Notes: generated by a model not told the origin, from the letters alone. Shown: positions 1-9,579, counted from the first letter of the stretch. The stretch: 22,857 nucleotides of DNA from Isoetes engelmannii (GCA_011763485.2 JAANSK020253941.1:1-22857); one strand, 5' to 3'. Translations and numbers: made by a program.

Positions 1-7
1 CGCAATC

Positions 8-960
8 CTATTGGCCGCGCGATTTCCAGCATGGCATCGAGCTTGGGCCAATAAGTGACCCCAGCGATCCTCTAATGACTCGACAAGTAAAGACTACTCC
101 ATCAACATGTACATGCATGACATTATGTAAGAAATACAAAGCCCCATCTAGATTGGAGTGAATGTCTGATGTCGTCACTGCAAGCCCTATAATACGCAAA
201 TTGAGGGCTCGAGCATCCATTTCATGATCTCGCTCATTCCTTAGATGTGCCAGGGAGATGTGCATGTTCATGTGCCACTGTAGCTTGTGATGGAGATGTT
301 TGCGCTCCCATCTCAACTCCCACCTCAATTGTTGTCTCGGAAGTTTGCATTGAGGCATCTACCATCTATGTGGAGTCTGACTATTATAGTCAGTAACTCA
401 AGTAAGGACTAACCGTAAGAGTTGTGCCCAGGTCAAAATAGCATTGTCATAGATTTGTCGTTTGAGCAGCCCATAGAATGAATACTCTGAATATGATCAC
501 GTAATGCAGGGGGCAAATGTTGGACCTGAGCACCTAAAACATGAATAACGTCATGATGTTGTTGTGAGTTAAGATGTTTGTTTCCACAAACCCCAGAAGG
601 TCTACACCTATCCAAGCTATGGGCTGGGGAATTTATCTCTGCCAATGGTTGTTGAGAATTGAACATTCCTTCAATACTAAGTCTAGTATTCGTGTCCAGC
701 AATAGCCGTTGAGAACCAGATAGTTTAGACGGAAAAACACCCACTACTATCTAAGTGTCAAGCTGAGGTTGAGTTAATGGGAAACTCTTTAACCAGACGA
801 GAACGATCTTTTGTTCAAAATGTTGTGAGACTCGCAATACTTTTTTTGCACTGATTAAGGTCTTGGCTTTGGCGAAGTACCTTATTGCTAGGTCTTCTTG
901 GGTTTGCCATGATAAAACACAAGAAGACTGCGAACTGATAGAGCAAATAAAAATAAGCAA
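8..960 (-). mobile_element. decayed LINE ORF1-like coding remnant
   Basis: Three successive minus-strand open stretches (960-751, 744-433, 358-8) read like one decayed protein in changing frames. The first carries a segment ending in FPLTQPQLDT, the second has QRLLLDTNTRLSIEGMFNSQ, and the last has RNERDHEMDARALNLRIIGL followed by a VDGVVF-type strand and SLIG. A charged helix followed by a LNLRIxGL strand is the usual start of the RRM-like domain in plant LINE ORF1 proteins, which bind the element's RNA. That assignment is inference from motif shape. The remnant is broken by frame changes near 750 and between 433 and 358, and it runs off the left edge. It could instead be an unrelated retroelement protein or a dead host gene. 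Confidence 0.38.
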
Positions 961-1626
961 GATCTGATCTGATCCAAATCAGGCTAGAGAGAGTAAATGA
1001 ATCCAATAAACCAAGGATGCAGATCGCATAAGAACTTTTTAAAGCATTAGAGTATCACCCAGAAATTTGCTCTTTGGACCCATATATCTTCCATGCACCA
1101 ATAGAATGCCTTGAAGAGAGCTTTCCAACTCAAAAAAATCAGTGAAAATGGAGTCATGAATCAGGAATTATGATACAAAGTATCTTACTGTCAAAACTGT
1201 TGTGCATGCATTAAAAACGTGCAAAAAGCAGATACCTAGCTTGATATATTAGGGCCAAATCAACACACCAATCTGAGGCTCTTTGCATGTGCTTTCCAAC
1301 AGTCCAGGATCATCGGATTCTGACATACGGAGCTCAAGTTATGAGCTCGGGAACCATTAGTAACCTCATTTGTCCTCATGGAGTGCCTAAAAAAGACCAC
1401 ATGAAGCTGTTCCCGAAAAAATTCGGAGGTGCATTGTCAAAACTAGGTGAAGGTCCATAAGTTGTGGTGGCAAGATTAGAATGAGGCTCCATTGCAAACA
1501 TATGTCTCATTGCAGACTGAAATTTTGATTAAGCGTGTGTCACATTGGGTGGAGGTGAAGTTGAATTATCATTCTCATTTGTGTATAGAACAAGTTGTGA
1601 GAAGTCGTGGTGAATTTCACAATGGC
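961..1626. other. non-coding stretch, no gene seen
   Basis: No open frame here shows a recognisable motif or coding character. The stretch is AT-rich and contains phrases such as the GAGCTCAAGTTATGAGCTC near-palindrome around 1330-1350, of a kind often seen in decayed plant retroelement flanks. That is too little to name an element. Confidence 0.4.
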
Positions 1627-1927
1627 TTAGGCATATACAGGCCTTTTACTTTTCCTCGGATTGGGAGAAGGTACGAAAGGGGGAGGTAGCATGTCCTGAA
1701 ACACTAGTGGGGTGGGAGCTTGTGAGTTATCAGGAGATGGAATAAAGGGTGGGGGAAGTCGGTTGCGAACCGGTGGTGAAGGAACGAATGGTGGTTGCAA
1801 CATGTTTCTAATTGGGCTCGGTGATGGTTCGAAAGATGTTGGTAGTATGTTAAGTAGTGGACTGGGAGTGTCTTCGAGAAGTAATAACGACCTTGTCAAT
1901 GTTGGAGTCCGAGATCCTTCAAATATC
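1627..1927 (-). CDS. proline-rich repeat open frame, possible exon
   Basis: A minus-strand frame of about 100 codons is open from a possible 3' splice site (pyrimidine-rich tract then CCTAG before 1927) to a stop at 1627. It consists of four degenerate units of about 15 residues, each built on the pattern R-N-x-L-P-P-P-F-x-P-S-P, for example IRNMLQPPFVPSP and MLPPPFVPSPNP. One unit is lengthened by seven residues. Repeating PPF(V/I)PSP is reminiscent of hydroxyproline-rich or extensin-like wall proteins, but there is no signal peptide and no ATG in the frame. It may be an exon, a fragment of a mobile element protein, or a minisatellite that happens to stay open. The function is unknown. Confidence 0.3.
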
Positions 1928-2347
1928 TAGGCATTCTATCAGTATCATAGGAATTAAAGGGGAGAAAAGGTGGTGGGAGGCGGTTTATCAAAGTCTTAGC
2001 CATCCTGCTGAATGTGAGCTAAAGCTCCCACCTATTCGAGAATGGTAATCAAGCTAACAAACTAGAAGCCTACATGCAAAAACAAACCGAAAGCTTTTCC
2101 AAAATAGTAGAAAATAGGCTTGAGTGTAACTGTATTCCAATGTACATAGGAAAAATGAATAAATGGATGTCAACCTTTAAAAGGTGCTCCAAGCACCGTC
2201 ACTTGTGTATTCCATATCTAGATGCTCGGGTCGCCAGAAAACAGCGCCTCCTGAACTTTTGCAAGTGTGTATTCCCACTATCATACAAAATTCTGGAGAG
2301 GCATGTGTAAAAAGTACAAAGTATGGCGATTTAAAACGTATTTCATC
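1928..2347. other. non-coding stretch, no gene seen
   Basis: Short open frames on both strands carry no recognisable domain. Part of the stretch reads through into the palindrome cluster that follows. Nothing else is supported. Confidence 0.35.
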
Positions 2348-2620
2348 TTCTAGAATAGGTTTTGTCATTACTTCTGGAGCAAAAGTGTATTTTGGAATAC
2401 ACTTTGCTCTTGGCAAAAAGCAAAAGTGTATTCTAGAATACACTTTGCTCTTTGCAAAATGCGAAACAATACACTTTGCTTTTGGAGGGGAGCAAAATGT
2501 ATATACACTTTTGCTTTCCGCAAAGAGCAAAGTGTATTCCAGAATACAAAGTGTACTCCAGGTATATTCTAGAATACACTTTTGCTCTTCGTAAAGATAA
2601 ATGTGTATTCCAGAATACAA
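2348..2620. repeat. cluster of palindromes with core TTCYRGAA
   Basis: Exact TTCYRGAA cores start at 2348, 2431, 2537, 2567 and 2608, with a variant (TTTTGGAA) at 2390. Each sits in a larger near-palindrome of the form GCAAAGTGTATTC / GAATACACTTTGC. The unit centred near 2434 pairs over roughly 40 nt and the one centred near 2393 over about 33 nt. The units alternate with partial copies and no fixed spacing, so this is neither a simple tandem array nor a CRISPR. The sequence would form strong hairpins as RNA or single-stranded DNA. The same core recurs further right inside introns of the methylase-like gene. Confidence 0.8.
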
Positions 2621-3469
2621 ATCTCCTTCTTTTGAAGAAATAGAGTGTTTTTACTTCACATTTCGTGCAAATTTGTGAGGATTTTGATAAATTTTTAGTG
2701 CTTTTAATTGTGTACAAAGTTGCTACTTTTGTTGTTTTTGTTCGTATCACGGTGTGTGCACACTGTTTTCAGCATTTTCTATTCTAGAAAGCTCGTACTG
2801 AAGCATCAAACTACTATTTTGCAGGAAAGAAGCCACCAAGTCTGCACCAAAGAAAAACATTGCTAGAATCAGGAGGTCGCATCCGATGCAAAGGATGGGC
2901 ACTACAAAGCCACTAAAAATTTATGAAAATTTCCTACAGCAGTGGTTTGTCACGAGTGCTTACAAAAAGTACATCATCATAACCTTCCTGCATGTTTCTA
3001 CTGTGCCTGGTGAACAAGTTGTTCACGATAAAGATTTCGATTGTCAATGACAGATCGGAGAAGTATCATTGATTGCTGATCAGATGGGTTCATGAAGAAT
3101 CTCTTTCAGAATGTCTGGTTGTTTTATTGTAGTAGATGAGGCTTATTTTAAGTTGGCCAAGGTGCGGCCTCAAAATCTTTACAAGAACATAATGCACTAC
3201 CAGAACAAGAACTCTCTATCACAAAAGGGCCACGAAGAATTGCTATATAGTGTTTCTTTGGATGCAAGGGAGGGAGAATAAGAAACTGAAGCCCCTGCAA
3301 CTAGTCCTTCAGTGCAAGTTTCCCGGGTCAGAGGATGAGGAGCAGACAGAAATGTCTTGGTCTTCTGGAAGGTCGAGACCTAGAAAAACTGTGGCAGCCA
3401 AGGAGAACGCAAAGAGGAAAGTGGCATCGATGGTTTTAGGAGAAGCTCCTGTAGAAAATAGAGAAAGGA

Positions 3470-3480
3470 GGGGGGGGGGG
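3470..3480 (+). repeat. run of 11 G
   Basis: An uninterrupted homopolymer of eleven G lies inside a lysine/arginine/glycine-rich stretch of the methylase-like pseudogene. Such runs are prone to slippage in the genome and to length errors in sequencing. Confidence 0.9.
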
Positions 3481-4161
3481 CGGCAAGGGCAAGACTCCAG
3501 GAGTTCCCATAAAAGGGAAGAAGCTGGACAAGACCAGTGAGAAGATGGAAAAAATTAACAGGTTGCGATATGTCAAGGACATAATATATTTGCATGTTAC
3601 CTCAATGAAATTATCACCAAAGAATGAACTTGATGAGAGGCCTCTTCAGCTTCGAAAGATTTATGTTGATCACTTAAGGAACCTAAAGGAAAGAATCTGG
3701 AGCAATCTAAATGCTCATGTGGCACCAATTGTTGGTGCTGGTTGACATGCACAGACCCTGCTGATTATGACAGGAAGTAGGCAGAAACGTACATGCATTA
3801 TGTGCTCGGGGGAAACCACAATTTCAAAGCTAAGGTAGCTGTACAAGGAAAAAAAAATCCTCGCTACTTGAACTTGCTTTGTGCTATTTATTGTGGTCTC
3901 ATAGACAAAGGGGCCAAGATCGTTGCCAACACCCACAATGCTGATAACAAGTACAAACTGAAATGAGCTTTGTCGATAAGATAAGATTTATGCACGGAGA
4001 GTACATCATATTTAAGGAGCGATATGGCAAAGATCTGAAGAAACCAGCTTTGGAGCTGAAGGAACAATGTGCTATTGAGTGATGTCTCAAACACGATGAG
4101 GCAAACAAAAGGGCATCACTCATTCCACATGATAATTGGTTTCAGCTATCTTTCCGCGAGG

Positions 4162-4266
4162 GTAGGCTATGTGATTTCTTATTCTGGAATACACTTCTTG
4201 CTTCGGTCTTGCTAGTCTTTTTGTATTCCAAAATACACTATGCTTACTTTGTTTTCTTTCATGTAG
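4162..4266 (+). other. putative intron of methylase-like pseudogene, palindrome pair
   Basis: A donor GTAGGC and an acceptor TTTCATGTAG bound a T-rich stretch between two coding-like segments, FREGR before it and IENFNMFEWRELK after it. Inside lie TTCTGGAA at 4182 and the variant TTCCAAAA at 4226, both flanked by AATACACT. The exact junction is inferred. Confidence 0.55.
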
Positions 4267-4470
4267 ATCTGGAAGCTCCAAATTGAAAATTTCAACATGT
4301 TCGAGTGGCGTGAGTTGAAAACAAAGGGTAAGGTCTCGAAAAAAAGAAGGGCTCCGGTTGCCAAAGAAGGAGATGACCATTACCGTCTGGAGAGAGCTTC
4401 AGGGCTTTATAGACTTACCATTGTTAGAAAGCCTATTGCAGAAGGTTGTGGACAGGGAATTTGCTTTGAA

Positions 4471-4593
4471 GTATTCCAGAATACATTTTTGCTTCGTTGT
4501 TGTGTTATTTGGCTCTTATTCTTTCTTTTGAACATAACACCTATTAAATCTATTCTGGAATAGGTTTTATACTCTAAACTCTTTCTTTTGCAG
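4471..4593 (+). other. putative intron beginning with the palindrome
   Basis: The coding-like segment ending GQGICFE meets GTATTCCAGAATACA, whose first two bases serve as the GT donor. The acceptor is CTTTCTTTTGCAG at 4593. A second core, TTCTGGAA, lies at 4553. The palindrome therefore coincides with the 5' splice site, which is unusual. The junction is inferred from loss of coding character and good splice signals. Confidence 0.55.
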
Positions 4594-4732
4594 TCAAATT
4601 ATTGTTATCACCGGTCAAACTTGTTTAATGGAGCAGTTAAACATGCAAACTTGGGGAAGATGTCATGAACTTTACCCTATTGCTGCTTCGGAGGAGCGCA
4701 TCACTCAATAAGCTCCAAATTTTGAGGACTGG

Positions 4733-4791
4733 GTAAGTGAGTGGATTTTATGCTAGCACAAATCTTGTCGTAATTTCCTAACATCTTCTAG
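4733..4791 (+). other. putative short intron without palindrome
   Basis: A consensus donor GTAAGTGAG and an acceptor ACATCTTCTAG bound 59 nt. Unlike the other three introns of this gene it holds no TTCYRGAA core. The acceptor could alternatively be the CAG a few bases further on. Confidence 0.5.
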
Positions 4792-5222
4792 CCTACAGAA
4801 CAAGAAGAAAAATAAAGACCTTCATAAAATTTTCATGCACCTGGTGAGGATTGCTCGGGAAGTAAGGAATTTGGCAGAAAGGAGGACTCTGGATGTCTGT
4901 CCTCTGATTATGGGAAATTTCAGCGTGTTTGATCAGAATAACTTTTTTGCTATTATTCAAGGGGACTGCATGAAACTTGTTGGCACAGTAAAGCCACAGG
5001 ACTTCACCTTAATCATCGCCAAAATTCCTTGTGGCTTCAGGATCAAGGACAATCGATACAATGACAACACATTCTGGTCATTTCTGGCATAAAACAGATA
5101 ACTACAGTTAAAGATGGGAGGCTGGTAGTCTTTCACTCAAGCATGCAGGCTGGAATGGTGGAAACAAACTTCGAAGGTCATTTTGGCTCTCATGTGCAGG
5201 CAGATTATGAGAATCTTGTCTG

Positions 5223-5397
5223 GTAAGTAATCTACTACCTTATATTCTGGAATAGGCTTGCATCTTTTAGCTTTCACTTGTTTTCATTTCTTTCCACCTG
5301 TTTTCTTTTCTATTCTGGAATAGGGACCTCTTAGATTGTGCTACAAGTTGTCTTGTAGCATGACCCTTCTTCTAATGAATCTTCTTTTATTTTCCAG
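5223..5397 (+). other. putative intron with palindrome pair
   Basis: A consensus donor GTAAGTAAT and an acceptor TTTTATTTTCCAG bound a T-rich stretch. TTCTGGAA cores lie at 5245 and 5313, each inside TATTCTGGAATAGG. The segment before reads QADYENLV and the one after IQDKYYLPWWRPEAL in one of its frames. Confidence 0.6.
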
Positions 5398-6046
5398 ATC
5401 CAAGACAAATATTACTTACCATGGTGGAGGCCCGAGGCTCTTAAGCAAGTGTAAATTATCTTAATGTTGCTTAATGGAGCTTTCGATGGAAAGAGGACCA
5501 TGGAGCAATTCAACACTGCTAGCTGCTCTAACTTCTCCAATGTGTTGGAGTTTCCAGCTGTGTTGCAAAAGCTGCAAGACCCAAGAGCGAATTGTAAATC
5601 ATTACCATAAGTCCCAAAAACTGATAAACCATATCATTGTCATATTTCCACGTCAAGGAGATTGAATTTTAGATGCGTTTTTGGGCTCTGGTACTACCCT
5701 TGTATATGCACTCAAGAAGAGCCGAAACTGTGTGGCTGTGGACATCGACAGGGAGGTTGGATAGAGCATCAAGTTGAGATTGGCTACTCTACCTACTCTT
5801 CCTGATGAAAACCAAGCCAAATCTGAATCGGACATGGTTAAGATGACATTCTCGAAAATGCAACCTCCTTTTACAAGTTCCATAGAAGACAAGGCCATTT
5901 TTGCGGAGCTTCAAGAAGTTTTTGTGGTCAATCCTGAAGAAGCTGAAGAAAAGCAGCCGAAGGCCACTTAACAGGTGAAACCTTCAGAACTGGAGAAGCC
6001 TTCTTCGAGCAGGGGACATGAGGAGGATTATGATGTGGACTTGTAA

Positions 6047-7644
6047 CATATTGTCTTCGAGTTCTATGTTAATTATTTATTGAAGACCTTGCTTGTTTAG
6101 AAATATTTAATGAAATTCTTATTATTTTATCATCTCAAAGTGGGGATTTCAATATCTTTCTTTCATATGTCGTATTAATATTTGTAGGTTTGATCTTCTC
6201 ATGTATGTTGTCGTATGAGCACAATATGCTTTTACAAGGGAATCTTTGAAATGGGAGTGCTGCAACACTCCCGTTTAATATGCAACCTTGTTGTATAATG
6301 GAAACATAAAAAACTGGACAAAGAATGCACGTCATTGGAACAGTATTAAAGCATAGGCTTGCAAACTTAAACAATAGTTAGGGTGTGCACTCTTACAACA
6401 AGTAGGAAGGACATGCTCATTCACTATGATGGGATACTCATTATATATGTGGCAATAAACATCTAAAGAAAGTCAAAGCCCCCCAATTTGATATGACACA
6501 CAAAAACCTCCTAGCTAGGATGAATGGCTCAATGTGCTTAGTTGATTGAAGCTGCCAGAAGTGTTACCAGAAGAAATGATACTATGCAACATATCCAAAG
6601 AGCAATTTCGAGTTATATTTATTAACTCAAATCACGAACAAAGGAAAGTGATTGTTCTCGGGCTGAATCAAGGATGGTAATAAGACGAACAACATATCAG
6701 TGATTGTGCTTGATTTGCATGATATCCTTAGGCGTGCCTTGAAAGCATTCGATACTCAGTGTCCTATGGTTACATGTAACGAGTGTCGAGAATGGCTAAT
6801 CTATTGTTCTAACTTTTCAATATAACATCGTGTGCAACATGTTGCTTGTTAGTTTGAAAGCATTAGAAGATACACTTGCAAATTTCGAAGAACTACGTGC
6901 ATATCTGAGTCTTTACCTGCAAGTATGTATTTGGTTCACCAAAGATCGGAGGTACTCATCTCTATTTCTATAGTTCAATAAGCATCCCTCTTGGCAGCTA
7001 TAATTCATTATTTATTTCCTAGACATAAAGGAGCTTCCAACAAAACTTCCTAGAACATGAAAGAGCTCCCAACGATGCTAAGAGACCTGCAACGCGATTA
7101 ACTGGATTGTATATCACATGCTCATGGGTGCAATTCCTAACATTATAGTTTGCAAGTCGTCGGAGTTCTGGCTTCTAAAGTACCCACATTGCTCTTCATC
7201 GGGATTATTGGGGTGCTGTAACAATTTAACCCCATCATTCCAGTTTTGCTTGCCGAGTTGTATTGCACATTCCCGGATTCGCTGCTGATTTGTTGTCGAA
7301 TTGGAAATCCGAAGTTCGTCAAAAGCAAATTAAGCTCTTGGTAGCCCTACCTCCATTGGACGGTCGGATGACACCCTAATGCTAGTTCACGCCATCAATG
7401 GCAAGCCAACTACCGACTAACGTCACATAAGACCAAGGGGTTTTCCCATCTGCACCCTCAAAATGGTACATCTGATGGCACAAACGGAATATTCTACGAG
7501 CCCACCTCCTAGGGTTTGTCCTTGGGGCAACCCAAAAAACTATTTTGTACGATTTGTTTTCCAAAGCGTTTTCAATGTAAAAAGAAGATTAGAGCATGGC
7601 TATGTAGGTTGATGTACTAGTAATACGGACGATCACACTATACT
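6047..7644. other. non-coding stretch, no gene seen
   Basis: About 1.6 kb between the methylase-like pseudogene and the LEA gene has only short open frames without motifs. The first 100 nt are AT-rich and could hold the old 3' end of the pseudogene. Minus-strand frames around 7143-7564 were read and not recognised. Confidence 0.5.
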
Positions 7645-7673
7645 AGGGTTTGTCGGAGTAGCGATTAGGGTTT
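7645..7673 (+). promoter_or_regulatory. two telo-box motifs at the 5' end of the LEA gene
   Basis: AGGGTTT occurs at 7645-7651 and again at 7667-7673, directly abutting the ATG at 7674. Telo-boxes are known in plant 5' leaders and promoters, often of genes active in growing cells, and are bound by telomere-repeat-binding (TRB) proteins. No ABRE core (ACGTG) was seen in the 250 nt before the start, although many LEA genes have one. The regulatory role is inferred. Confidence 0.5.
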
Positions 7674-8390
7674 ATGGAGGAGTTGGAGCAACACAGGCCC
7701 TTAACCGTAGGCGATGTAAGCATCATTTGTTTGCTTTGATTTGATATGGTTTGTAATTGTTATCTCTGTTTCTCTTGTTCTAGGCACTTGAGGTAGCCGG
7801 AAAGAGGCTTAATAGTACTGTGGTGGATTATAAGCATGTAGCGGCTATTCAAACCGCAGAAACCTGCGCGACTGGAAGTTCAGATGGTATTTTAAGCAAA
7901 GCTGCTGAAAATGCCAGATCTCTTTCCCTTGCTGGTAGTGGTTATGGCACCATTGGTGATGCTCTGCATGTAAATACCTGTTTCAAATCTATTTTCATTT
8001 TTATAGTCCTTATTCTAGAAAGCAGATAAATCCGTAAATTTACAAGTCCTTCATGCTGTAGTTAGGTTTGTTGCCGAAATGTAAACAAGCAAAATAATGC
8101 TATACCTTGTTTCTGCTTACATGTTTTTTTGCTATTTCCTTGGAACTGATTTGTATATATGCCAGGGAGCTAAGACATGTCTTGCAAAAGACAAAGTAGT
8201 TACACAGAAAGATGCTTATTTGGTGCAAGGTGTGGAGCAAGCAACTGATCCACATGGGCAGTTAGATCCTTCTGGCATTGGTATGACGATGCAAGAAGCA
8301 GCCAACAGAAATGAGGCTGACGGATTCACCTCTCAATCTGCACAGGCTCCTGAGGTTGTACAAAGAACTGATGTTTCTTCAAGTGCATGA
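7674..8390 (+). CDS. LEA protein, seed maturation protein (SMP) family
   Basis: Three exons (7674-7715, 7784-7969, 8166-8390) join in frame with GT-AG introns of 68 and 196 nt to give 150 residues. The ATG is the first codon of a clean frame right after a telo-box. Residues 9-60 form one SMP repeat, with LTVGDALEVAG, a VDYKHVAAIQTAE core and ATG. Residues about 70-130 form a second, with GTIGDALHGAK, LAKDKVVTQKDAYLVQ and a final GIGMTMQEAANRNEADGF. SMP (D-34 type) LEA proteins are hydrophilic, largely disordered and accumulate in desiccating tissues; here there is no signal peptide or membrane segment, so a cytosolic or nuclear site is likely. Canonical seed-plant members have three repeats and about 170-260 residues, so this copy lacks the N-terminal repeat. 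Both introns are phase 0. Two cysteines (AETCATG, KTCLAK) are unusual for the family. Confidence 0.85.
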
Positions 8391-8985
8391 ACTTACCTTG
8401 CTATTTCTTTGAATCTGTTTATCATGTTTAATCTACATGTAAATGGTATATTTTGAATCTACTTCTGCAGTTGTATATGATATTCCCTAGTATGGCAGCT
8501 GGTTTTATCCCTTGCAGTTATTATAATTCCTAAGCTAAACCGTGTTTCTACTTCCCTTTTGAAGGCTTCATTGCTTTCAAACAGATCACATTCAGCCATC
8601 GTGAGGAAAAACTTCTTAGGATGGAAGGTCTTTCTTTTTATGTCTGTTGGTTTAGGCTCTGAATATGAAGATTGCATTGGGCTTCAGCCCAATGAAATGC
8701 ATATCCTTAAGAAATATGCCTCTGGAAGATTTATCACCTGCTGTTTGTTACTCTTAACGTAGATAAAGTTTGCAAAATGAATCCAAGAAGAAGAATGAGA
8801 GGGATTTATGGAAGGTCGTTGCATGCCCGATACGTAGCCAGCCAAATGGCGGATGTAGAAAATATTATACGCCAAGCAATTTCTTGGGTCGTGAGATATT
8901 CTAACGTTATCCTTAGGCCGCATCCCCATTAGGCCGAAATCAAGGCCTGACTTTGCCACATGGCAATCCCAGCCAGGAAAAAGCC
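8391..8985. other. 3' flank of LEA gene, no further gene seen
   Basis: AT-rich sequence with short open frames on both strands and no recognisable motif. It presumably includes the LEA 3' untranslated region, but no unambiguous AATAAA was found on the plus strand close to the stop. Confidence 0.4.
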
Positions 8986-9051
8986 ATTCCCATGAGCTTC
9001 AATGCACCGGAGTTTTGCATTCCCATGAGCTTCAATGCACCTGAGTTTTGC
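8986..9051. repeat. 33-bp tandem duplication, two copies
   Basis: The 33-nt unit that starts ATTCCCATGAGC and ends GTTTTGC occurs at 8986-9018 and again at 9019-9051 with one difference (CCGG against CCTG). It is a recent local duplication with no evident function. Confidence 0.9.
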
Positions 9052-9435
9052 TGACGAGTCTAGATCACCTTCCCTTTCTCTTCGGAAGTCCTTGAGGACT
9101 TCTGAATTACCCAATTTATGCCTTGGGTTTGTCTTCTAGCAAGCTTTTTCTTTTGTCCTCTAACAGATACAATTGTTTTTTAGCTCAGTTCCAGTTTGTC
9201 CTGTAGCCTCCAAGAAACTAAACAAGAAACTAAATTCAGCGATGGTAACGCTCGGTAATGAGAATGGTATGCGCCTTGACAAATTGTAGGAACCCAGTTC
9301 TGGTGACATGTCAAACCCAGTTTTTGTTTAATGGGGATGCGCCCTTAACATCAACGGTAAGAGTGCGAACCATGTGTTTGCCCGAAGCTAATGTAATGAC
9401 AAGACGTAATATGATAAGGGAAAGTTCTAGTTAGG

Positions 9436-9554
9436 AAATTCCGCGAAATAATTCGTGAGGCAGCTTTGTCAGACGTGATGGTGCACAAGCGGCGGAGCCG
9501 TGAGTGCCCCGCCATGTTTGGCGGAGCCGTCGAGTGAATTATTTTGCGGAATTT
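9436..9554. repeat. inverted repeat with internal hairpins
   Basis: The arms 9436-9454 and 9536-9554 are reverse complements over 19 nt with one mismatch. Between them GGCGGAGCCGT occurs twice as a direct repeat (about 9491 and 9520), and CCGCCATGTTTGGCGG makes a 6-bp hairpin with a four-base loop. This is a fold-back or MITE-like structure. No target duplication was recognised. Confidence 0.6.
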
Positions 9555-9579
9555 TTGAGTCGGGAACTTTCACGTGCGT

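Larger units (their letters stand above)
2825..6046 (+). pseudogene. broken ParB-like / beta-class DNA-methyltransferase gene with introns
   Basis: Recognisable protein segments appear in order on the plus strand. An N-terminal part of unknown function covers about 2825-3280 and includes VVDEAYFKLAKVRPQNL. A ParB-like part covers about 3637-4140, with LKERIWSNLNAHVAPIVGAG, YVLGGNHNFKAK and a histidine/asparagine-rich helix. The methyltransferase part has GDCMKL then IIAKIPCGF near 4960-5035, the position of the DPPY motif IV, and ILDAFLGSGTTL with VAVDID at 5666-5750, the SAM-binding motif I. Motif IV preceding motif I is the beta-class order of N4-cytosine/N6-adenine methyltransferases. The C-terminus is acidic, ending HEEDYDVDL at 6046. 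Introns are supported at 4162-4266, 4471-4593, 4733-4791 and 5223-5397. The catalytic tetrad is IPCG-like rather than DPPY, and there are several frame breaks, so the copy is dead. It is either an old host gene or cargo of an unidentified mobile element. Confidence 0.6.

Noticed and set aside
2348-2620. CRISPR-like or simple tandem array
   Set aside because: Spacing is irregular, units are inverted relative to one another, and there are no uniform spacers; the genome is eukaryotic.
2348-5320. TTCTAGAA/TTCTGGAA motifs as heat-shock elements
   Set aside because: They match a tail-to-tail nTTCnnGAAn pair, but functional plant elements normally need three or more adjacent units. The conserved flanks (AATACACTTTGC) and intronic location point to a repeat family instead.
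7143-7564. minus-strand open frames upstream of the LEA gene
   Set aside because: Short, without motifs, and not joined by convincing splice sites. Read individually, they matched no family I recognise.
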